Source: Azolla pinnata (Eukaryota > Streptophyta > Polypodiopsida > Salviniales > Salviniaceae). From it: 21,793 nt of DNA. The first letter of the stretch is position 1. Each line of letters opens with the position of its first letter. The position numbers and the translations under genes were made by a program. Below, piece by piece: positions 1 to 8,151 of this stretch. The notes under the pieces are model-generated. The model made no database searches, was not told the DNA's origin, and saw only the letters and a program-made list of their open reading frames with translations. The stretch spans positions 69,606 through 91,398 of the forward strand of contig JBBBWG010008779.1 in the NCBI GenBank assembly GCA_037176905.1, given 5' to 3'.

Positions 1-722
1 TATAGACTGAGAAGTGCATTTCTTGTTCTAACCCTAAATTGGTTAGAGCTTTCACTACAGCTGCACTGCCTCTTTTTCCGATTATATATCTTCAATGTTA
101 GTGTAATGATTTTTCTTTGAGCATTCAGTGGTTATAGGCTCATCCATGCATAGATATGTATATTCTAATCCTTTCTTTACAATGGAAATTCAAGCTCATA
201 AGTGCATAGAAATTGCATATTTTAACTCTTTATTTGCTACAAATAGCTTGCTTCTTCATCAACACAACACATAGATCGGTTTGTTTTGCAATATGAAAGG
301 TTTAGGGTTCGGGGAATGTTCTGATACTGTAGCTTTTCTGTTTCCTGTCTCTTTATTCTTCACAAACTGGAATGACAGTTGATAGCTAACCAACAATAAA
401 CTATCTTTTCCATGAATCTTTTATGCTCGCTCACGATTCCCAAATGCTAAACCTTAGAACTCAAATAGGTTGAGGGTTTAGGGTTAGGTTGTAGGGTTTA
501 CGATGCAATCTCTTACTTGCTTCTCTTTTACGTGGATGATATCTATATAGGGTTTAGGGTTCATGATGCTTTCTCTTGTTTTCTCCCTCTCTTTTGCTTG
601 CTTGATAAATATGTGGAGTTTAGGGTTTCATGATGCATTCTTTTGTATTGCACACCTTGTGAGCTTGCTTGATATCTGAGGGATTTAGTGTGCTTGTGTG
701 CTTTGACTTGCATACACACTAG
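1..722 (+). other. Intron of the ALFIN-like gene (5' end outside window)
   Basis: No ALFIN-like N-terminal exon (the conserved EEVF/GRRAGL/KAL block of the family) can be read in any frame here, so this is taken as intron continuing left of the window. The acceptor is read as the AG at 721-722, because the downstream frame then resumes at the conserved EKENLCLYG block. From about 300 to 640 it holds scattered TTTAGGG-like strings, and 493-682 is a degenerate tandem repeat, annotated separately. Confidence 0.6.
493..682. repeat. Three-unit diverged tandem repeat with telomere-like core
   Basis: Three units start at 493, 556 and 622 (period 63-66 bp). Each opens with AGGGTTT or AGGGTTC followed by a variant of CATGATGC, then a T/C-rich stretch ending near TTGCTTGATA. 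Further TTTAGGG copies lie just upstream at about 300-308 and 473-490. Alignment was by eye and the units are clearly diverged. Confidence 0.6.
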
Positions 723-2377
723 AGAAGGAGAATCTATGTCTGTATGGGCACCCAGATGCGACATGGGAGGTGAATTTGCCAGCTGAGGAGGTGCCTCCAG
801 AGCTTCCGGAGCCAGCGCTGGGCATCAATTTCCCGAGAAATGGCTTGGAACGCCGTGATTGGCTCTCTCTCATTGCTATTCATAGCGATGTTTGGCTCCT
901 TGCTGTTTCTTCATTTTATGCAGCTCGATTCGATCGAAGTGAAAGGTAACCGCTTAACCAATCTAACGAACTTTCCGACATAACTAAGCTGACTACACCA
1001 ACTAACTTAACCAATCTATATAACTTAACGAGGACTAGTAAGGTAACTAACTTAACCGACCTAACATCAAACTAACTGAACCAACTGAAGTTTGACCAAT
1101 GTAAGTAGTCCAACTAAGACATCAAGAGTTGGCTAACTTAACTGCCTTGGGTCGAAGGAGCTACTTTTGTACTCTCAGTTTAAAGTGAAACCCAACAAAT
1201 CGTAGACCTTAATGTTTAAAGAGTTGTATGGAAAACGAAAAGTTATCTCCAAGTAAAAGAGTATATGCTTGTCATTACTAACTTAATTCAAGCTGATTAG
1301 CTTTGTTTCCTTAAATTTCGTTAACCATTATAACTTACTATCTAAGTAAATTAACATTCTTGAAGTTCTCTAACCCTTGCAACTTACTGCCTAACTAACT
1401 GAATCAACTAATGAACATCACTAACCGTTGTAGCGTACTACCTAAATAAGTTTGTGTTAGATGCTTGTAATAATTGTTTTAATTATTTCTTTCTAATATG
1501 ATATGTGTTTATTTTATTTACATGTTGGTCGTTGCAAATCTTCAATGTTGTTGTTACTGGCTATAAATATGTATGCAGGAAACGGCTGTTCAACATGATA
1601 AATGAGCTGCCAACTGTTCTGGAGGTGGTTTCAGGCAAGAAACAATCCTTGCCGAAGGAGAAGCCTTCAGTCAACATCAACGGAACAAAGCTCAAGTCAT
1701 CAGGGAAATCTGTAAGTGTTCTTAAGACACAATGAAGCAAAAAAAACTAAAAGTATTTCGATGGTATGTAGTTTTGGTGGATTTTCTTCAGTAAATCTCT
1801 TTCGCCCCCTCCCCCCAAAAAAGCTTAAGGCTTAGTCTCGCAACTTTCAGACACATTGTGGTATTCTCACAATGTTTTCAGGCGTAATTATGTTTTGTAA
1901 ATATCCGTCAAATTGATGCATGTTTCTGCTTCTTCTTATGTTTAAGAAACTCTGGGTTGCAACTTGTTTTTTTTTCTCTTTTTTTGTGCCATAGAATTCA
2001 TGGTGTGATTGGTTTGTGTGAAATAGGGAAAGCCAGCCAAACAGTCAGCCATGCCACGGATGCCAAAGGAAGAGGATGAGCTACAAAGGCGAGAATACGA
2101 AGGACGGGATGGAGAAGAAGAAGAAGAAGAAGAAGAAGAAGAAGGAGAAGAAGAAGGAGAAGGAGAAGAAATGGGAGGAGATGAAGAGCATGGAGACACA
2201 TTTTGTGGCCGGTGTGGAGGACCTTACACTGGCGAAGAGTTTTGGATCGGATGCGATATCTGCGAGAAATGGTACCATGGCAAGTGTGTGAAGATCACCC
2301 CGGCCAAAGCCGAGCACATCGAGCAATACAAGTGCCCTCTTTGCATCGGGAACAAGCGGCCTCGGCCCTCCTCTTAA
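723..2377 (+). CDS. ALFIN-like PHD-finger protein, 3' exons (partial)
   Basis: This is a nuclear histone-mark reader; proteins of this family bind H3K4me2/3 through a C-terminal PHD finger. Three exons are visible: 723-945, 1579-1711 and 2027-2377 (stop TAA). Introns are GT-AG and the frame is kept across both: AG at the end of the first exon plus G at 1579 makes Arg, and the second junction is phase 0. The first exon carries the family block [15 protein letters not shown], then [14 protein letters not shown] and [11 protein letters not shown]. The second begins [12 protein letters not shown]. The last has a Lys/Pro linker, an acidic run of Glu and Gly encoded by a GAA-type microsatellite, and a C4HC3 PHD finger (CGRC, CDIC, KWYHGKC, CPLC) ending KRPRPSS. 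About 234 codons are visible; family members are usually near 240-260 residues, so only a short N-terminal part is missing. The exact first acceptor is inferred. Confidence 0.95.
946..1578 (+). other. ALFIN-like intron with CTAACT-rich and ~50-bp repeats
   Basis: This intron runs from a GGTAAC donor to a TGCAG acceptor. From about 952 to 1145 it is built of recurring CTAACTTAACC-like strings. Three further related units start at 1322, 1371 and 1422 (period about 50 bp), each reading TAACC-N-TT followed by a variant of AACTTACTACCTAA. No coding signal is seen. Confidence 0.75.
1712..2026 (+). other. ALFIN-like last intron
   Basis: The donor is GTAAGT at 1712 and the acceptor is AAATAG ending at 2026; the intron is 315 bp. 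It is T-rich with a polypyrimidine stretch at 1965-1985. Nothing else is recognised in it. Confidence 0.85.
2112..2168 (+). repeat. GAA/GAAG microsatellite inside the ALFIN-like last exon
   Basis: An imperfect GAA/GAGAAG run codes for a stretch of mostly Glu with a few Gly just before the PHD finger. Acidic linkers are normal at this place in ALFIN-like proteins, but here the linker is nearly pure microsatellite, so its length is likely to vary between individuals. Its complement and other frames give long low-complexity open frames that are not genes. Confidence 0.85.
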
Positions 2378-2761
2378 ACAATCAATGCACAATCGCACGC
2401 TGTAAATGGAAAAACAGAAGGTTCTTCTCTCTCTCTCTCTATATCTATCTATACATACATACATAGCTGTTGTGTGCTGCTTTCTTATAGAAAAGTGTCG
2501 ATGTATCGAAATCTGAATCTAACTGAACCAAACTTAGTGATGAAATCCCCCAGTGCCTTTCTGGCAAATACAGATGCGGTGCCTCACCGGATTGTATACT
2601 TTGGAGAACCTCTTCAGGTGAGAGAGATCGCCGAATCCACTTTCCTCACTTTGATGTCTGAATACTTCTTCTGTGACGTCGATCTCTTTTGTCGACGACC
2701 ACCAAAACTCATAGACTTCAAAGTTGGATTGCACCTCTGATATATATATATATATATATAT
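2378..2761 (+). other. 3' untranslated/downstream region with microsatellites
   Basis: Downstream of the ALFIN-like stop is a composite microsatellite at 2424-2465, (TC)n then TATC then (TACA)n, and a (TA)10 run at 2741-2761. An open frame at 2474-2740 resembles no family I know and has no promoter or splice context, so it is not called. The polyadenylation site cannot be fixed. Confidence 0.5.
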
Positions 2762-4097
2762 GCTCTAGAGATCTTTTTGCATAAGCAAAGACATGTTTTT
2801 TTTCTTTTGCAAAGGGGGGTGGTAGGTATCATTCTTTGTGAGTAGGTTGGAAGATCGGAGTACGCAACCAGCGCAATGGTATTCAATGGAGCCAAAAGGA
2901 CTTCTGCTCGGACTTTGACGTATCTGGCCTTTTGCTGTTAAACAGAGCCATGCCCTATTAGGAGTCTTTGGGATCTATCTCCTCCGATCGCAGAATGAAC
3001 AAAGACATGGTGATGTTTGGTTGCCATTTTCGGGGGGTTTTGGCATTGTCCAAGTCTCCCCTATAACCTCGTAGCATCGGTTGGTTGATTAAGTTGATCC
3101 GAAGAAGCTGAGCCTTTTTTTTTGTTGTCCCTTTCAGGTATATGTTTCCCAGCTTTCTAATCCTTCATCCCATGTAATGGTTGAAGACCCTTACATCATA
3201 TGCGTAGATTAAGTCAGTTAGACATATTTTTCTTCAGTTGCTTTTTTTTCTTTTTCTGTAAATGTATGTTTATATTAAAGCAACATGACAATACAAAAAA
3301 CCTTGATATTAAAACTACTTCGAAAGTAGCGATGCGGTAAGGCCAACCTTCTAAGGTGTTGCAATACAAAACGATATAACAATCTAACTCATCTGGGGAC
3401 AAAGTTGCTCTCTTTCTCTTTCTCTTCTTGTCTCTGCCCCTTGCTTTCATGGATCTTCTTTGCTTCACGGATATGATTGGGTTATGGGGACCTCATCGAT
3501 CGATCGGATATGAAAGCTTACCTAGCCTTGATATTTTCATGTTATTGTAGGTTGTGGCAGCTTCATTCATTCTGACTCGTTGAACTCGTCATTAAAAAGC
3601 CAAGACATGTTCTTATAAAACCATTTACATAGAGGAACCACACATATGGAAAGAAGAATTGTGGTCCACCAATACAAACACGGTTGTTGAATGTTATTGG
3701 TTTATAATCTGGCTGTCTCTCGAGTAAATGTCCAATGATTCAAGAGCCCAAAATCAAAGGAACGGATAAGATGATGAGTTGGATTCACGACATTGTGTCA
3801 GCTTCCATTTAGAATATCCTATCGTTAGTTATTGAAAAAAGCGACCACAGGCTGTGTATATCTACAGTATTTGGAAGGCCATGGTGGACGAGTTTACTTG
3901 CTAGACGTATATTACATGTGTATATGACTGTTGATGTAGATATGGCACCGAGTCCGTAGTTGCGGCTGCTTTCTGAGGTGTCTTCTCGAACTCCATCCAC
4001 ATCAAAGAAACTGCTTTGGAACTGAACTCTGTAGAAACTTAACTCGAATTGAGAAGAAAGCGTGCTCCATGTAACAACTGACGAAAAGATTCGTCAT
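2762..4097. other. Intergenic region without recognised gene
   Basis: I see no gene here. The sequence is of mixed composition with short poly-T runs near 3115 and 3240, and short open frames on both strands that are low complexity or have no family resemblance. No tandem or inverted structure stood out. Confidence 0.4.
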
Positions 4098-4131
4098 GGG
4101 GGGGGGGGGGCATGCTTTATTGCATGCCCCC
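4098..4131. repeat. 13-G homopolymer joined to a 10-bp stem, 6-nt loop hairpin
   Basis: A run of 13 G (4098-4110) overlaps a perfect inverted repeat: GGGGGCATGC at 4106-4115 and GCATGCCCCC at 4122-4131, separated by a T-rich 6-nt loop. No gene is nearby, so function is unknown. The homopolymer length may carry sequencing error. Confidence 0.8.
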
Positions 4132-5640
4132 GAATGCGAGTCCAATTCTAGTTCGGAAAACTTCCTCTGTTGTGTTTGGACATGTTCTATCAGGAAGCCA
4201 CATTAAATGCCGGTGCTTGAAGAGCAAGTTAGAGGCACGAAAGGTCAATGTATACAGGACTTTGGGCGGAGGAGAAGAAGAAGAAGACGAAGTCGCGGGA
4301 CAATGGGCCCATAAACTAGGCTCCGTGCTTTGAAATCTACGAGCGCCTTTGAAAGTGGGAAAACATGTTCTAACCTCGCTCGAATCTGGGGATTGATTCG
4401 GGACTTATGGCTTGTGCTGGAGCCTGTGTGCTCTGCGTCTGTCTGTTTTTGTCTGTTGTGGTTCGCCAAAAGTGTTTTGACTTAAAAGACATTATCAGAG
4501 AATGTGTGATTGAAGATGCAGGTCTGTGTGTGTGGATGTGTTTATGAGCATCTGTATCTAGAAAGACAGATGTCGTATAGACATCGCATGAATTCGTCGT
4601 TTTGTTTCTCGTGTGATGGGGGGAGAGTTACAGGGGGCGTAAAATACATACGTGTAGCTGCCAGGGGGAGAAAAGCGTGAGCAGAGCAGAGAGCAGATCG
4701 ACAGAACCCCTCCAACTGCATTCCAAGGGGGACCCAAAACTTCAACTTCTGGAAAGAGCAGATGTTGATGTATGTTCATTGACGATCCTGTATCATCTGT
4801 CATCAGCTTAGGCGTGGGCGATGACGAGTCAAAAAAAGAAAAAGAAAAGAAGGGTAGCAACTCTGTGTGCTTTTTGCAAAGGAGGGAACTCTAGATACAA
4901 AATCCAGTTCTGTAGCTTGTGGTAGGCAATGCTGCATCGGGGACCCGGTTGGTTTGCTGGCAAGTCATCGGTGATCAGATTTTGTCAAAGATTGCAACAC
5001 ACCATCTGTCGTTGCGGAGATCACCTTCTTAGCCATTGGGGAAAAAGGGATCGATCGATCTGGTATCGAGCCTGCTGCGAAAGAAGGATTGGACGATTCT
5101 GGGCGGGGTTTTTGGAGCAGTTTCTTGTGGTGGGGAACGAACGATGGCCCTTTGATCGCGATCACGATGGGCAAAGTTAGGCCGTTGGCTGTTGATCCGA
5201 TTTGCCAGTTTGATGTCGATGCTTGCAAGTCGGGCGGAGGTCGGTCTTGGGTCAGAGTTGCTGGGAACTACGTTGGGAACTGCATCAGTCTTCTGTTACG
5301 AAATACAACTTCTTTTTTATATTTCAAAACTCATTTGAGTGCAAATCGTTGCAATACCTGTTTTTGTTAACCCTTTTCGTTCTCCTGATTGTTAATTACA
5401 AAAAAAGTAAGTAAAACACGTTAATGGAAGTCTCATCTTTATAATAACCCTCATAGTTCTCCTAATGCCACTTTGTAATAAGAAAATGATCGAGCACAAA
5501 ACAGATACTTGCAAATGTTAGCCATTAAGCACTAGTTAATGAAAGTATTAAGAAACTTAGCCATTTTATTTTTTATCGGCTTATGTTATCGCCGGTTCTT
5601 TTATTTTACGACATTGACCTCTGTCGTAAGTTTAATTTTA
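4132..5640. other. Intergenic region without recognised gene
   Basis: Several 60-100-codon open frames overlap on both strands (for example around 4560-4860 and 4930-5370), but none shows a domain, a start context or splice signals I can support. There is a GA-rich tract at 4270-4290 and an A/G-rich tract at 4830-4855. From about 5380 the sequence becomes AT-rich. Confidence 0.4.
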
Positions 5641-5938
5641 TGCATCATTTTTCTATTTTAATTGTCTCATGATAATGCTTATTGAAATGGAACACCAAAT
5701 CTAGTTTAAAATCTGGTTCAGCTAGATGTGTCGTTTTCTCTACCTTAATTGTGCCATTACAATACTTATCAAAAGGAAATACCAAATCTAATTTAAAAGT
5801 TAATATAATGTGTGCATCATTTTTGTATTTTGATTATTCCATGGTAAATTCGCGTTAAAAGAGAGCACCAAATCTAATTTAATCGTACGCATCATCTTTT
5901 TACTTTAATTATCTCACGATAGAACTCATTGAGCTCAT
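5641..5938. repeat. Degenerate tandem repeat, four units of 76-86 bp
   Basis: Units begin at about 5641, 5727, 5813 and 5889. Each opens with a TGCATCATTTTT-like string, passes TTAATTNTCTCAT, and has ACCAAATCTAATTTAA near its end. The spacing is 86, 86 and 76 bp. Clearly diverged and non-coding. Confidence 0.7.
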
Positions 5939-5949
5939 TGATAAGCCAT

Positions 5950-6335
5950 TAAGTCTAAACCGTTAAACCACAATCAAACCAGACCAAACCGTTTACAAAA
6001 AGTCAAGCTTAAAGCATTAAAAAAAACCAAACCAAACCAAACCAAACCGCTTACAAAAATCTAAGCTTAAACTATTAAAAAAACATAACTAAGTAGCTGT
6101 TATGCTTTATATTGAAATTGGTAAAAAATATTATAGACGGTTTAAAACCGTTAAGGTCAGTTTTTAAGCCGTTAAACTGAAACCGATGCATGATTGAACC
6201 GAACCCGCTATCCCTTAAGCCAAAAACCTAAACCAATTTGAAGAACCTAAACCTAAACCAAACCCCAACCGAACTCTTAAGCCGTTATAAGCCGTTATAA
6301 ACCGTCTTTAACGATTCGGTTTTGGCTCAAGCCGA
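5950..6335. repeat. AAACC(G)-rich simple-sequence block
   Basis: The block is dominated by AAACCG, AAACCA and AAGCCGTTATAA strings, including four tandem ACCAA units near 6027-6048. Two related segments that start at ACCGTTTAC and ACCGCTTAC (the final C codons about 58 bp apart, near 5990 and 6048) share AAGCTTAAA and ATTAAAAAAA. It lies upstream of the zinc-finger promoter. Confidence 0.65.
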
Positions 6336-6496
6336 AGAGAAACGTTGCCGATGCCTAGTCCCACGATCATAATACTCGTCGAAATGCGTTTCGTTCTCGT
6401 TCCAAAAAGTTACGTTCCCGTTCCGGATAACTATGGGTTTGCATGTCAGAATGTCCTGGGTTTTTTCTTTATCTTCTGGCCCCCGATGAGCATGTT

Positions 6497-6504
6497 ACAC
6501 GTGT
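6497..6504 (+). promoter_or_regulatory. G-box-type element (ACACGTGT)
   Basis: A perfect palindrome with a CACGTG core sits about 90 bp upstream of the TATA box of the zinc-finger gene. CACGTG is the plant bZIP/bHLH binding core and is common in core-proximal promoters. The site is seen; its use is inferred from position only. Confidence 0.5.
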
Positions 6505-6587
6505 GTGTCGGGACGGATGTCAGCTGTTGCGTTGCGCTCCGAGAAACATAAGAAACCCAAGATTTCAAAGGAACTTTGTCTGGGGCC

Positions 6588-6595
6588 TATAAATA
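6588..6595 (+). promoter_or_regulatory. TATA box of the C2H2 zinc-finger gene
   Basis: TATAAATA lies in a GGCC...ACGCGA context. Transcription would be expected to start near 6620. From there to the start codon at 6936 there is no ATG on the plus strand, which supports both the promoter and the start. The leader also carries two reverse telo-box strings (TTTTAGGGTTTT near 6716 and TTTAGGGTTT near 6741). Confidence 0.7.
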
Positions 6596-6783
6596 CGCGA
6601 TCTTGGAGTCTTGAAGAAGAGCTTGAATTCTCTGGAGTCACCCCAAAACCAACTAAACCCGCTCCATTTGTCCATCAGATCCATCAAGACACACCATATA
6701 GCTGGACTCTCTGTTTTAGGGTTTTAAGGTCCAGTGTTTTTTAGGGTTTGCATCACAGTTGAATTCGCAGTTGATCCCCAATC

Positions 6784-6870
6784 TCATCATCATCAACATC
6801 ATCATCACCACCATCATCATAATCACCAACACCACCATCACCATCACCATCACCATCTTCATTTGAATCA
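6784..6870 (+). repeat. CAT/CAC trinucleotide tract in the 5' leader
   Basis: A run of CAT, CAC and CAA triplets lies in the inferred 5' untranslated region. It would read as poly-His in one frame, but no ATG precedes it, so it is treated as leader. CAT tracts recur inside the coding region and again at the CASP-like gene. Confidence 0.75.
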
Positions 6871-6935
6871 TCTTCTTGCTTCTGTCAAATTCAATCTTCC
6901 TTTCACACTGAGCGCCCCCGGGCCAATCGGGCGCA

Positions 6936-7802
6936 ATGACAGCCTCAAACTCGTATGATGCCCCAGAGGATCATCGCATTCAGGCCGATATGATTTCCGA
7001 TCCGTCGAGCTCTAGCGATTCGGTCCACGATCATCATCATCATCCTCCTCCTCCTCATCCTCGCCGCGGCGATCATCATCGGCGCGATGATCCGCAGCAC
7101 CCCGCGATCGCCAGGGTTTTCCCTTGCTTCTTCTGCTCCAGGAAGTTCCATAGCTCTCAAGCTCTTGGTGGGCATCAGAATGCCCACAAGAGGGAGAGGT
7201 CCATAGCCAAGATCAAGGCCACCAACATTAGCCAGCAGCAACAGTTGAGCCATGGCCACATTGGAGCTCCTAGCCTTAACAATCAGCAGCTGGAAGGGCT
7301 TGAATATAATTGCGATGGATCGCTCGCCAATATCGCCGCTTGCGCGATCGATGGTACTCCCGATCATCCTTCCGATCGTCGTCCCGATAACGATCCTCCG
7401 AATCAGATTCATCATCATCATCATCATCCTCCGAATCGACGCATTCCGCAAGCCTCGGTGATCATGCAACCTTGGGAATCAGCTGATTCCAAGCTGCTCC
7501 GCAGCCATTGCGATGGTGCCGATGATGATGATGTTCGTGCCGCGTTGGGCATCAATCCTCGGATGTCGGGCCTGATTCGCAAGCCCGCGGCGATCCGCCG
7601 CGTGATCGACGTGAATCGCATCGCGGCCGCGTATCACAGTTTATACCACGCTGCCGCCGCCGATGATGATGATCCGCAATATCGGATCAGATCTTCGAGA
7701 TCCATCCGCGTGGGAATATCCGACGAGATTCCCGAGATCTTCCTCGGATTCCACCGCCCCCTTCCCTCCGCGCCTTCCATCGATCTAACCCTTCACTTGT
7801 AG
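6936..7802 (+). CDS. Single C2H2 (QALGGH) zinc-finger protein with C-terminal EAR motif
   Basis: This is probably a DNA-binding transcriptional repressor in the nucleus. The 288-residue protein is encoded by one uninterrupted exon, as is usual for the plant single-finger C2H2 class (ZFP1/ZFP4/GIS/KNUCKLES relatives). One finger is present: C64-x2-C67-x12-H80-x3-H84, with the plant-specific QALGGH at 75-80 followed by QNAHKRER. The last residues, DLTLHL (283-288), contain LxLxL, the EAR class that recruits TOPLESS-type corepressors. The rest is low complexity: His/Pro/Arg at 31-56, Gln near 100-103, a six-His run at 159-164, and Asp runs at 196-199 and 243-246. Basic patches at 215-228 could aid nuclear import. 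The ATG is the first after the inferred transcription start. The exact orthologue cannot be settled, as only the finger and tail are conserved. Confidence 0.93.
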   Translation: MTASNSYDAPEDHRIQADMISDPSSSSDSVHDHHHHPPPPHPRRGDHHRRDDPQHPAIARVFPCFFCSRKFHSSQALGGHQNAHKRERSIAKIKATNISQQQQLSHGHIGAPSLNNQQLEGLEYNCDGSLANIAACAIDGTPDHPSDRRPDNDPPNQIHHHHHHPPNRRIPQASVIMQPWESADSKLLRSHCDGADDDDVRAALGINPRMSGLIRKPAAIRRVIDVNRIAAAYHSLYHAAAADDDDPQYRIRSSRSIRVGISDEIPEIFLGFHRPLPSAPSIDLTLHL

Positions 7803-7956
7803 CACCTCCTAGAACTCATGATGATGAAATTCATTCTTTTCCGATCGCCGCTCCTTGCATTGTTTATACAGCATTCGCGAGCTAGGCGAATAATTAGTGT
7901 GGTCTAATCTCCTAGCGCTTTGTGGTGGGCATTTTTGGGTCCGATTTGCCATGCAG
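7803..7956 (+). other. 3' untranslated/downstream region of the zinc-finger gene
   Basis: The stop codon is followed by an A/T-rich stretch with ATGATGATG and AATTCATT. No canonical AATAAA is seen before the tandem repeat begins at 7957. Confidence 0.4.
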
Positions 7957-8151
7957 CAAGCTGTTGATCCGCCTCGATTGATCGGTAATTAACCAATTTA
8001 GGCGATGTTTGGCGGATCGGATTGTTGTGCAAGCTGTTGATCCGCCTCGATTGATCGGTAATTAACCAATTTAGGCAATGTTTGGCGGATCGGATTGTTG
8101 TGCAAGCTGTTGATCCAGCTCGATTAATCGGTAATTAACCAATTTGGGCGA
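7957..8151. repeat. 73-bp tandem repeat, about 2.7 units
   Basis: Units start at 7957, 8030 and 8103 with the string CAAGCTGTTGATCC. The first two are almost identical and the third is partial and more diverged. Each complete unit contains GATCCGCC and, about 40 bp later, its reverse complement GGCGGATC, so each can fold into an 8-bp stem. It starts 155 bp after the zinc-finger stop codon and may be transcribed as 3' sequence. Confidence 0.9.

Noticed and set aside
299..630. A true telomere or subtelomere at the window start
   Set aside because: The heptamers are scattered single or double copies inside a gene intron, not a continuous array.
1942..2464. Ser-, Leu- and Phe-rich open frames on the minus strand opposite the ALFIN-like last exon, and a Lys-rich plus-strand frame
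   Set aside because: They are other-frame readings of the GAA microsatellite; the plus-strand frame with the PHD finger is clearly the real one.
4558..5370. Overlapping 60-100-codon open frames on both strands
   Set aside because: No domain, splice pattern or promoter supports any of them, and they contradict each other.
6734..6958. Poly-His open frame overlapping the zinc-finger start
   Set aside because: It has no ATG, only a GTG at 6734, and is a reading of the CAT-rich leader.
6945..7469. Met/Ile-rich 174-codon minus-strand frame opposite the zinc-finger gene
   Set aside because: It is the antisense reading of GAT/CAT triplets; the plus strand has the finger, EAR tail and promoter.
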